Positions 34,298 through 43,734 of a stretch of 64,000 nt of DNA are shown piece by piece. Position 1 is the stretch's first letter, and each line of letters begins with the position of its first letter. The translations under genes were made by a program, and so were the position numbers. The notes below the pieces were generated by a model. That model had not been told where the DNA came from and did no database searches. It worked only from the letters and a program-made list of their open reading frames with translations. The DNA comes from Cyprinodon diabolis (lineage: Eukaryota > Chordata > Actinopteri > Cyprinodontiformes > Cyprinodontidae): assembly GCA_030533445.1 (NCBI GenBank), contig CM060081.1:35697111-35761110 (forward strand), given 5' to 3'.

Positions 34298-36857
34298 TCA
34301 TTACCCATTGAAACATGCATTTTATCTACATCACATTAGATTGATGTTGGGCCAATTTACTACAGGACTGATGGAAAATGAGCCAAACCTCAGAAAAAAA
34401 CAAAAACAAAAACACACTATAAATACCACAAGTCAGACTCTGAACTGTGTTTTCTATGTTGCTGTAAGCTGTCTGCTGTTTTTTCCTTTCATTTTTAACT
34501 TAAACATTTTCATTTATCCAGCTTTCTTATTTTTTAATATGGGCCTGTTTTTTCTCTTTAAGCTGATTAAAATTTTACTCTCTATTTTTTGTTTTATATA
34601 TAATTTAATCTTGTGTTTATCTGTAAGCTTTCTCCTTTCTATTTGTTTTGTTGCCATCACACCTGAATTTCCCAACTCCGGGGCAGTAAATGTATTTCTA
34701 TTCAGTTCTATTCTTAATAGAAAAGGTGTAACATCTGAAAATGAATCATTTAATGTGATAAAAGGAAGATGTTAGCCCCTTTATTGTGGCCCTCTCTTTA
34801 ACTGATTGAATGACTATTATAGTAAAAGGTTTTACCATTGTTCTGCTCTTTGACAGGGTTATTATTTATAAAATCTTAAAAAGCCCTTTTCTATTAACTA
34901 ACAACATGGATTTCTTTTCTCTTCTTTATCTGATTAAATGTATGGTTTCTCCTTTTATCCTTTTAGTCCTGATAATCGCTCCATCCCATAAATGCCATTC
35001 TGCTTTCCTTAAGCTTCAGATAAAAATAAAGACCATATTTGAAAATGGCATGTGTGGATTCAGCTGGTTGCTACTTCGTTGCACCATATTTAGTTTTGTT
35101 TTTCCTCTCAATGGTCAGTTTAACACTATACTTGGTACATGGCTGCAAGATATGACAGGTAGATTTAGGGACTGAAGCTGGGGCTAATGGCACAGGCTAA
35201 CAAGTGACATTCTCTCATTAAGTGGGAAGAATTGCTTCAGTGGCCAGTCAGGTGGAGGACATTAAACAAGGTCAGAGCCTCAGGCTGCCATGAGAAAATA
35301 AGTAATAAAGGAAAGAGGCAAAGAAGACAGTTAAAAGGACAAGATATGTGTTGTGCTGTGAGAAAGCTAGAGTTTGAAGTTTGGACTTTGGTTGCAACCG
35401 CTTTTGAGTATAAAGCTATTTCAGTCATTGATACTGTGTAAGATGTTGTGTGTATGTGTGCTGCAGAAATTGTGTTTTATCCATTCATACTGACTTTGGT
35501 GACCATCAGCATGGGGCAATGTGAATAGTCTCCCTTCTGGACGGCTATGAGAGTTGCTAACAGAAAAGGAGATCAATAATGTCGATAGGTTGAGCATTAG
35601 GAAGGCCAAGTGGCTTTAACAGCCCCCATTGTCATTCTGTTGTTTTTGTAAAGCTGTTTGTGGGCTGTTCTTTCTGCAGCCTTCAATTTTCAGATGGGTG
35701 AGGAAGACAGACAGCTATGGAGACAGGGAGACAAAGATGGGGGAAGAGAGGAAAGAAAGAAACCCTTGCAGATAAACAAACTGAAAGGCCATTCTGACAC
35801 ATCATCAGTTCGACTGCAGTTTATAGAGGCTTGAAATATGTTGCTTTATCCAGACCATCAAGTTCTTAACTGGCTCTAGTTTTTTGCTTATCAGCTTTAA
35901 ACATGCACATATTCTTTTCATATATGAGACAGTTTTTTTCTAAACTGTCATGTGCCGTCAGTTCAATTATTTTTTTATTCATTGCACCATTTAAAACACA
36001 ACTTTATTAAGGTAAAATTCAGAATAACCTAAATCTATCAGTCCTGTAAAATACACCCAAGTGTATAAAATCATCTGGAGTTAAGTGGTAAATTGATCTG
36101 CAATCCTAGATGAATTGTTTTATGTTGCATTAAATAGCTGTATGTGACCATAAAGGACTCAAGAAAAATCTCAGTTATGGTGAGCTGGACTTATATTATT
36201 TATTAGAAATATTTGGTAAAATCTCTTAAGCTTTCTGAATATGGCCTTTAAGTTATCCCCCAAATAGCCATGCTACGCGGTGGAGTTGATTTTTACGGCT
36301 TTTGTGAGTCAATGCATTTCATGGTACCATGTTTTAACATTTCTCTAAGAGTAACCATAAGCACCTCGTTAGAAGCACAGCTAACTTCCCAAAGTGTTGC
36401 TCCCACCACTAATTTTGGATTGTCGTGAAGACAGAAAGCCATATTACAGTTACTATCCTCTAGATACCAAGTGGCAAGTTAGATTTAAAAGTAGATCATG
36501 TCTAAAAGGTTCAAATCTCTCTTGATGGGGGGTTTATAAATGTTTTAAATATTTTATTCTAGCCCTCTTGTTCTATATATCTTTTAACCTTATGAGTACC
36601 TGTTCTGTTCTGTTTTATAAATATGCCTTAGTTAATAATACACTTCTTTCGTTAGTAAGTCAGCATTGAATACAACTTGCATAATAAATAGTTAAAATAT
36701 GATTATGCACATCTTTCTTTTAAATTCAGCATAAAAACCATTACTTTTCATGTTAGAGAAAGACTCCTTTGATACAGGAGAAAACTGAGGTTGTTAAGAA
36801 AAAGGCTTCCTATCAATTTGTCAGTCAATGAGATCAATCAACAGTGGATAAACTTAT
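34298..36857. other. T-rich unique DNA, intron-like
   Basis: A 200-codon open frame at 34173-34775 starts inside the hAT element and is low-complexity, so I do not call it. A 40-nt candidate exon, 35119-35158, has good signals (TCAATGGTCAG and GACAG/GTAGAT) and reads FNTILGTWLQDMT in phase 0 to 1. Confidence 0.35.
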
Positions 36858-37075
36858 TAATCCAAACTTTTTTCTTTTTTTGAGTTCTTTCGACACTAGT
36901 GGCTCGTTTTTTTGTCAGTAGGTTGACAGGAAAGGGGGTATGACAGAGGGGGAGAGACATGGGGCAAAGGACCGAAGGTTAATTTCGAACCCAGTTCAAC
37001 CACATCATGGACTAAGGCCTCCGTACATGGGTCATGCATGCTAACTGCTGCGACCCTGCACGCCTAATCCAAACT
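36858..37075 (-). repeat. tRNA-derived SINE (minus strand) with 11-bp target duplication
   Basis: The body, 36869-37064, is flanked by TAATCCAAACT at 36858-36868 and 37065-37075. On the reverse strand it has an A-box-like GGGTCGCAGCAGTTAGCATG, a B-box-like GGTTCGAAATT and a body with CCTTTGCCCCATGTCTCTCC, and it ends in an A-rich tail. It is the same family as 59083-59265. Confidence 0.85.
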
Positions 37076-37454
37076 CTTATCCTTAAGTCAAAGTTGGCAT
37101 TGGATATCTTTTTTTGTTGTTGTTTTCTTTTATTTCTACAAATAGCACCACCACACACACACAAAAATTATCACATTGTTCCACATACTTCACAGGACAT
37201 CATAAGGATGATCCTATTTAGCAGTGGAATCTGCATTTACTAAATGCCACTCATTTAGTAATCTGCATTTTCTTGATATGCATGTATCAATTTCATTGCC
37301 TTAACTGGTTTAATTCATAGATTGAATTCAGAAAACCAAATTTGCTATCATAAAAAGCAGGGATTCTCATTTTTAGAAAAAAAACTGTGCTTAATTATTG
37401 GCTCAGAGGAAAATGGGTTCTTTGTCACTTGTGATTTTTCTTAAACAACTCTGT
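37076..37454. other. Short unique spacer
   Basis: AT-rich DNA between a SINE and the LTR retrotransposon. No feature seen. Confidence 0.5.
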
Positions 37455-37613
37455 AAAGGTGTTATGTGCTTCGGGCACATTAAGATTTTTGTCTATTTCT
37501 TTTCTTTGTTTTCTTATAGACTTTAGTTGAAGGATCTTTTGTCAATATATTTTGGGAGCTGAATAATTCTTTTGACCAGTTAATTACGTTAATTTGTGGT
37601 GCTGTTGTCCGCC

Positions 37614-37621
37614 TATAAATA
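37614..37621 (+). promoter_or_regulatory. TATA box of the 5' LTR promoter
   Basis: TATAAATA in a GC-richer context, 154 bases into the LTR. The same site is kept at 43174-43181 in the 3' LTR. It would direct RNA polymerase II transcription of the genomic RNA. Confidence 0.7.
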
Positions 37622-38090
37622 GGCTGGCTTTCAGCATGTTGGGGCGTTCCTTTCCAACTTCGCTTGGACGCCGCTTTTCCACCTGCTTCCACTTGTTCCA
37701 TAGTGCGCGGTGCGCACTTGTCTTGTCGCTGCGGTCTGCAGCGGACGTTCCAGCCTGCCATGCGGTATTTTTGTTAACCTTTTCTTACTTTTTTCTTGTG
37801 GTTTTTGGCCTGGCGGGACCGGTTGTCCTATTTTCGATTTTTCTTTTGCTTAGGTTATTTTTGGCCTTTAGTCCGGTACCAGTAGGGGCTTCGACGGCCC
37901 TGTATAGGGTTGGCCCCCTGCTGTACCGTTTTGTTCTGTTCGATCGGCCTGCCAGGTCCAACTTTCTGTTGTTACTTTTGGGTTTCATTTTTTTGATTCT
38001 TTTGGGGCACGGGATCTGAGGGCCTCTTTTTTTCTTCGCAGTAATCGGAAGAAGCCGAGCAAAGGAAGCTACAGAGGAGAAAGATTTTTA

Positions 38091-38096
38091 AATAAA
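38091..38096 (+). promoter_or_regulatory. Polyadenylation signal in the 5' LTR
   Basis: AATAAA, 70 bases before the LTR end. The functional equivalent for the genomic RNA is at 43655-43660 in the 3' LTR. Confidence 0.6.
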
Positions 38097-38171
38097 ATAT
38101 CTTTTTTTGAACCCTCATCTTTGTCTCGTGTCCTCAAATATGTTGTGCCCTTGGTGGACGTAACATATTTA

Positions 38172-38189
38172 TGGGGGCTTGTTTAAACA
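38172..38189 (+). promoter_or_regulatory. Putative primer binding site, tRNA-Pro-like
   Basis: TGGGGGCT followed by TGT starts six bases after the 5' LTR. The first eight bases complement the common 3' end of tRNA-Pro (AGCCCCCA). The match weakens after base 8, so the primer assignment is tentative. Confidence 0.55.
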
Positions 38190-38383
38190 AAGTGTGCCTT
38201 TAGAGACAGGTCGTGTCCTACGGTTGATTCTTGTTTGTTGGCGGTTGTGCTGGGTTTGTGTGTGTTTTTGCGCAGCTGACGCGCGTTGCGCTGATTAATT
38301 AGAGCATTCGGTTCTGGTGGTGCTGTAGCTTTGTTTGTGCAGGGGTGTTCCTGATTTAGTGTGGCTTGATTCCAGGGGTAGAC

Positions 38384-39271
38384 ATGGAGTTTGACCTGGA
38401 TGAGTTTGTTCGAGGGCCCACGTTGGATACTTTGCATAACTGCACAAAGGATCAGTTGCTGTTAATAGCCGAGCATTTCAAGGTTACCGTAGATAAACGT
38501 GTTAAGAGAGGAACAGTTGAAGCTGAGCTGTTAGAAGCACTGGTGCAGATAGGAATTTTTCCTGCTACAGTTTTACCGAAAAGTCCTGTTGGATCGCCAT
38601 CGAAAGCTTCGTTGAAAGATGACCCGGTTCGTTTGAAGGAACTGGAAGTTGAATTGGGTCGGCTTGCTTTGAGAGAAAAGGAGCTGCATCTTGAACAGCG
38701 ACGATTGGAGATACAAGCCGAACTGCGTTTGAAAGAACTCGAGCTTGGTGCTGAGTCTTCACAACCCAAATCAAATGATTTTGACGTGAGTAGAAATGTT
38801 CGCCTGGTTCCTCCATTTAATGAGCGGGATGTTGATAAATACTTTACCTTATTTGAAAGAGTGGCACTCACACTTAAGTGGCCCAAAAATGTGTGGACTT
38901 TGTTGTTACAGTGTGCATTAAGTGGCAAAGCGCAAGAGGCATATGCGTCTCTTTCTGTGGCTGATAGCCTTGATTTTGAAAAAGTTAAAGGTGCTGTTTT
39001 GAGGGCATATGAACTAGTACCGGAAGCTTATCGTCAGAAATTTCGTAAGTTGAAAAAACGCTACAATCAAACTTATGTGGATTTTGTTAGAGATAAGGAA
39101 ATTCTCTTTGATCGCCAGTGCGCTTCTAAGAATGTTGCCGATTTTGCGCAGCTTAAGCAACTTATTTTATTGGAAGACTTTAAAAATAATTTGCCTGAGA
39201 AAGTTACCACCTACTTGAATGAAAATAAAGTCTCAAATGTGTCAAAAGCTGCGGTGCTCGCACAAAAGTAA
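38384..39271 (+). CDS. gag: Gag of the Gmr1-like element, capsid with SCAN-like C-terminal region
   Basis: The 295-aa frame would give the structural protein that packages element RNA. I start at the ATG at 38384 (MEFDLDEFVRGPTLDTLH); an in-frame ATG at 38366 is also possible. Residues 80-125 are charged and heptad-like, a probable coiled coil. Residues 130-290 form the capsid. Its C-terminal part (about 215-290) has YRQKFRKLKKRYNQTYVDF and, further on, LILLEDFKNNLP. This is the arrangement of the vertebrate SCAN domain, which is known to derive from Gmr1-like gag. The frame ends at TAA 39269-39271, soon after VSKAAVLAQK, while the zinc knuckle is in the pol frame. This is probably a frame break in this copy. 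Confidence 0.88.
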   Translation: MEFDLDEFVRGPTLDTLHNCTKDQLLLIAEHFKVTVDKRVKRGTVEAELLEALVQIGIFPATVLPKSPVGSPSKASLKDDPVRLKELEVELGRLALREKELHLEQRRLEIQAELRLKELELGAESSQPKSNDFDVSRNVRLVPPFNERDVDKYFTLFERVALTLKWPKNVWTLLLQCALSGKAQEAYASLSVADSLDFEKVKGAVLRAYELVPEAYRQKFRKLKKRYNQTYVDFVRDKEILFDRQCASKNVADFAQLKQLILLEDFKNNLPEKVTTYLNENKVSNVSKAAVLAQK

Positions 39272-42200
39272 TTTTGAGCGCTCACATTTCTTTAGTAAGT
39301 TTGACCACTCTGGAAATAATGGGAGGGAGTGTGCCAAAACTGTCTCGCTTGTTGAAACAGATATACCTGCTGCGCTCGGTGGCAAATCGGATAACAGGTT
39401 GGAAGTAAAAACTAATGGGACGTGTTTTTATTGTAAAAAGAGAGGACACATTGTGGCCAATTGCCCGGTTTTGCTGAAAAAGAACACTAAGCCCGTCGCT
39501 CTAGTTAAAACTGTGAAAGGCGATGCTTATTCACTTTCAACACAGCCTTGCGAGTATGCTGATTTTAAGCCTTTCATTATGGATGGGTTTGTTTCTTTGT
39601 CTCTAATTGGTGAAAAGATCCCTGTAAAAATATTGCGAGACACTGCTGCCTCTCAATCTTTTATTAGGGAGGGAATCTTGCCGTTGAATAACGACACTGC
39701 GATTGGTTCTGGTGTGCCAGTGCGTGGCTTTGGCATGCAAGACATCTGCGTTCCTCTGCATAAAATCATGATCCAGTCTGAGCTGTGGTCTGGTGACGCT
39801 GTGGTTGGGGTGCGTCCTAGTTTTCCAGTAGCGGGCGTCTCCATGATCATGGGCAACGACTTGGCTGGGGGTCGGGTGTTGGTTACCCCGGATGTTATAC
39901 CTGTTCTGGTGTTGAGCGACTGTCCAGATGCGCTCGCCCGTAAATTCCCAGATGTTTTCACGTCATGCGCAGTTACGCGTGCAGCACTTAAACGTCAACG
40001 AGAAGAAAGTAAAGATGAGTTTGACTTGAGTGAAAGTTTTTTGTTCAACGCTGAATCCGAACATGTTCCATTAAAGCAAACTGTGGAGGATGACATGTTG
40101 GATGTAAATACACTGTTATGGTCTAGAAAGCAGTTGATTGAGCTCCAAAAAAGTGATAAAAGTTTGGAGTCATTGTTCGGCGATGCATTAACTGATAAGC
40201 CTGACTCCATTTCTACTGGCTATTTTTTGGATGATGGTCTTCTGATGCGTAAATGGACCCCTTTGAATGTGTCTCCTGTTGAGGAATGGAGTGTGGTGAA
40301 GCAGATTGTTGTTCCATCTCCATATCGTTCAGAAATTTTGCGGTTGGCACATGATAATCTGTTAGCGGGTCACCTTGGCATAAGAAAGACCTATGATCGC
40401 ATTTTGCGTCATTTCTTTTGGCCAGGATTGAAGAGCGATGTCGTGCGCTACTGTAATTCGTGTCACTTTTGTCAAGTATCTGGAAAGCCAAATCAGACGA
40501 TTTCTCCTGCTCCTTTGTATCCCATCCCAGCCATCGCTGAACCATTTGAAAGAGTATTGGTTGACTGTGTGGGTCCGTTGCCTCGAACCAAAGCGGGGAA
40601 TAAGTTCTTGGTGACGGTGATGTGCACCTCTACTCGTTTTCCAGAGGTTTTTCCGGTGCGTAAAATAACTACGCCCGTAGTGGTTAAAGCATTGACAACG
40701 TTTTTTTCATTGTTTGGTTTACCTCGGGTTGTGCAGACTGACCAAGGGTCTAACTTTATGTCTAAAGTTTTTGCACAGGTTTTATGTCAATTGGACATAA
40801 AGCACTGTCATTCCAGCGCTTATCACCCGGAGAGTCAGGGCGCACTCGAGCGTTTCCATCAAACTTTAAAAACAATGCTTCGCACCTACTGTTTGGAGTT
40901 TGAAAAAGACTGGGATGAAGGTGTACATTTACAACTGTTTACTATTCGGGAGGTGGTTCAGGAGTCTCTGGGGTTTAGCCCGTCGGACTTGGTTTTTGCT
41001 CACACTGTTCGCGGTCCTTTAAGGCTGTTGAAAGAGAAGTGGTTGTGTGACAAATCTGACCAAAATTTGTTAGACTATGTTAGTAATTTTCGGCTGAAGT
41101 TGAGTCGTGCTTGTGAGATAGCTAAAGAGAATCTTAAAACTGCACAGGCTAAAATGAAGTCCTTGTTTGACAGAAGGGCAGTTTTGAGAGTTTTTCAGCC
41201 TGGGGAGAAAGTGTTAGCGTTACTTCCGGTTCCTGGTTTGAGCTTGCAAGCGCGCTATAGTGGGCCTTATACAATCACGAGAAAGGTTGGTGATCGTGAC
41301 TATCTGATCTCTACTCCTGATCGGTGGCGGACTTCACGCTTATGTCATGTTAACATGCTGAAGCCGTACGTCGAGCGTGCGCCCACTCTGCATAAATTTA
41401 TCAGTTGTGTTTCCAGTGAACGAGATGACGCATGTGTCGGGGCAGCTGCAGATGCACGGGAGGAGCTGTCCGGTGCTGAACCTGAAGGTGACGTTTTCTC
41501 CCCGGCTGTCACTGAGGGGAGGGTTCCAAATTCAGCGGTTTTGGAGAACTTGCCTCTCTTGTTGTCCCACCTTGACTTTTCCAAACAGGCTGATGTAATT
41601 AATTTGATCCAGTCTTATAGGTCTCTGTTTGCAGATATTCCCACTCAGACTCGTGTGCTCAGCCATGACATTGACGTTGGTGATTCCAAGCCAATTAAAC
41701 AACACCCGTACAGAGTGAACCCAGACAAACGGCGCCGTTTGAAGACGCAGGTGGAGTACATGGTGGAACATGGACTTGCTGTTGCCAGCAGTAGTGCGTG
41801 GAGTTCACCATGCCTCCTGACTGTTAAAGCCAGTGGGGAGGACCGTTTTTGTACGGACTTCAGGAAGGTAAATGGGGTGACTAGGCCGGATTGTTATCCA
41901 CTCCCTCGTATGGAGGATTGTGTGGACCATGTGGGGGCTGCCCAGTTCGTTACAAAGCTGGATCTGCTAAAGGGGTACTGGCAGGTGCCCTTAACGGCAA
42001 GAGCCCAGGAAATTTCCGCTTTTGTCACACCCGATGATTTCCTTCAGTACACCGTGATGGCTTTTGGGATGCGCAACGCCCCAGCGACGTTTCAACGGCT
42101 AATGAATGTTGTTTTGTCGGGTTTATCATTCTGTGAGGCTTATTTGGATGACGTGGTGATTTGTTCTGCTACATGGACTGAGCACGTTGACCATTTAAAA

Positions 42201-42764
42201 ACTGTTTTTACGCGTCGCAGTGAGGCTAATTTGAAAGTTAATCTTTCTAAATGCCAATTCGGCCACGCGACGGTGACCTATCTTGGAAAAAGGGTGGGGG
42301 GAGGTCAAGTGCGCCCCGTTGAGGCTAAAGTAGAGGCCATTCTATCTGTCCCAGTACCCACCACTCGTACTGAGATACGCCGCTATCTAGCGATGGTTGG
42401 TTACTACAGGGGGTTTTGTAAAAACTTTTCCTCTGTAGCTGCCCCGTTAACAGACCTACTTAGCCCTAAATTGGCTTTTATTTGGTCTGATCGGTGTCAA
42501 TCTGCTTTTGAGCAAACTAAGCATTTGCTAGTTAATGCTCCTGTGTTGTCGGCCCCTCGTTTTGATGTGCCATTTAAGTTGGCTGTAGACGCTTGTGATT
42601 CTGGTGTCGGAGCTGTCCTGCTCCAGGATGGTACTGATGGGGTGGAACATCCGGTTTCTTATTTTTCTAAAAAACTGGATAAGTACCAGAGATGGTATTC
42701 CACCATTGAAAAGGAGGCATTAGCGTTGGTCCTGGCTTTAGAACATTTTGAGGTGTATGTTTGA
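39219..42764 (+). pseudogene. pol: Pol polyprotein of the Gmr1-like element: zinc knuckle, protease, integrase, RT, partial RNase H
   Basis: The 1,181-residue frame overlaps the end of gag in another frame. In order it holds: a CX2CX4HX4C knuckle (C69-C82); a retropepsin-like region with D141-T-A where the family has D-T-G; an integrase zinc-binding region (H378, H385, C412/C415) and core D449, D508, E544 (35 residues between the last two); a GPY/F module (GPY at 682-684); reverse transcriptase with D915 (KLDLLKGYW) and YLDD at 975-978; and the start of RNase H (D1124, E1164/E1166). The frame stops at TGA 42762-42764 within RNase H. Integrase lies before RT. The ATG at 39219 need not be a real start; expression would normally come from a Gag-Pol fusion. 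Coding is otherwise intact, so the breaks are recent. Confidence 0.88.
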
Positions 42765-42944
42765 GGTTCTAGCGGATCTGTGCTTGTTTTTACGGACCAT
42801 AATCCGTTAGTTTTTCTAGCTCGCATGCGTAATAAAAACCACCGCTTGATGAACTGGTCTCTGCGACTCCAATCATTTAACATCTCTATACAGCATGTTC
42901 GTGGTAAAGACAACGTAGTGGCCGACGCACTCTCACGACTCTAG
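42765..42944 (+). pseudogene. C-terminal RNase H segment after the in-frame TGA
   Basis: The same frame continues for 59 residues after the TGA, to TAG 42942-42944. It carries VFTDHNPLVFLARM and DNVVADALSRL, which hold the third and fourth RNase H acidic positions (D in TDH, D in ADALS). The TGA therefore cuts the enzyme from half of its active site unless it is read through. Confidence 0.85.
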
Positions 42945-43010
42945 TCCCGTTTTTTTTCTCTGAATGGGTTGAGTTTTTTTTTTTACTTCAGACCCCCATT
43001 CAGAGTCTTT

Positions 43011-43019
43011 GGGTGGGGG
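43011..43019 (+). promoter_or_regulatory. Polypurine-rich tract before the 3' LTR
   Basis: GGGTGGGGG directly precedes the TG of the 3' LTR, the position where plus-strand DNA synthesis is primed. The single T is unusual but tolerated in many elements. Confidence 0.65.
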
Positions 43020-43729
43020 TGTTATGTGCTTCGGGCACATTAAGATTTTTGTCTATTTCTTTTCTTTGTTTTCTTATAGACTTTAGTTGAAGGATCTTTT
43101 GTTAATATATTTTGGGAGCTGAATAATTCTTTTGACCAGTTAATTACGTTAATTTGTGGTGCTGTTGTCCGCCTATAAATAGGCTGGCTTTCAGCATGTT
43201 GGGGCGTTCCTTTCCAACTTCGCTTGGACGCCGCTTTTCCACCTGCTTCCACTTGTTCCATAGTGCGCGGTGCGCACTTGTCTTGTCGCTGCGGTCTGCA
43301 GCGGACGTTCCAGCCTGCCATGCGGTATTTTTGTTAACCGTTTCTTACTTTTTTCTTGTGGTTTTTGGCCTGGCGGGACCGGTTGTCCTATTTTCGATTT
43401 TTCTTTTGCTTAGGTTATTTTTGGCCTTTAGTCCGGTACCAGTAGGGGCTTCGACGGCCCTGTATAGGGTTGGCCCCCTGCTGTACCATTTTGTTCTGTT
43501 CGATCGGCCTGCCAGGTCCAACTTTCTGTTGTTACTTTTGGGTTTCATTTTTTTGATTCTTTTGGGGCACGGGATCTGAGGGCCTCTAACTTTTTTTCTT
43601 CGCAGTAATCGGAAGAAGCCGAGCAAAGGAAGCTACAGAGGAGAAAGATTTTTAAATAAAATATCTTTTTTTGAACCCTCATCTTTGTCTCGTGTCCTCA
43701 AATATGTTGCGCCCTTGGTGGACGTAACA
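43020..43729 (+). repeat. 3' LTR (710 bp)
   Basis: This is the copy of the 5' LTR, four bases longer because of a TAAC insertion in a T-run near the middle of U5. The TATA box is at 43174-43181 and AATAAA at 43655-43660. The target duplication AAAGG follows directly. Confidence 0.96.
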
Positions 43730-43734
43730 AAAGG

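Larger units (their letters stand above)
37460..38165 (+). repeat. 5' LTR (706 bp)
   Basis: It starts TGTTATGTGC and ends GGACGTAACA, with a 5-bp terminal inverted repeat (TGTTA/TAACA). Against the 3' LTR I count four substitutions and one 4-bp indel. A TATA box (TATAAATA, 37614-37621) and a polyadenylation signal (AATAAA, 38091-38096) place a U3-R-U5 layout with a long R. A short hairpin, ATGTGC-TTCGG-GCACAT, lies at 37464-37480. Confidence 0.96.
37455..43734 (+). mobile_element. Gmr1-like Ty3/gypsy LTR retrotransposon, near complete, with 5-bp target duplication
   Basis: The element spans 37460-43729 (6,270 bp) between AAAGG duplications at 37455-37459 and 43730-43734. It has two LTRs that start TGTTATG and end CGTAACA, a tRNA-Pro-like primer binding site, gag, pol and a polypurine tract. 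The pol order is protease, integrase, reverse transcriptase, RNase H, the order known from Gmr1-like elements of fish and other deuterostomes. There is no env-like frame. LTR identity shows recent insertion. Several defects (see gag, pol and the RNase H tail) suggest it is now non-autonomous. Confidence 0.95.

Noticed and set aside
34173..34775. 200-codon open frame
   Set aside because: It begins inside the hAT end and runs into T-rich DNA. Composition is dominated by Phe, Leu, Ser and Ile with no domain.
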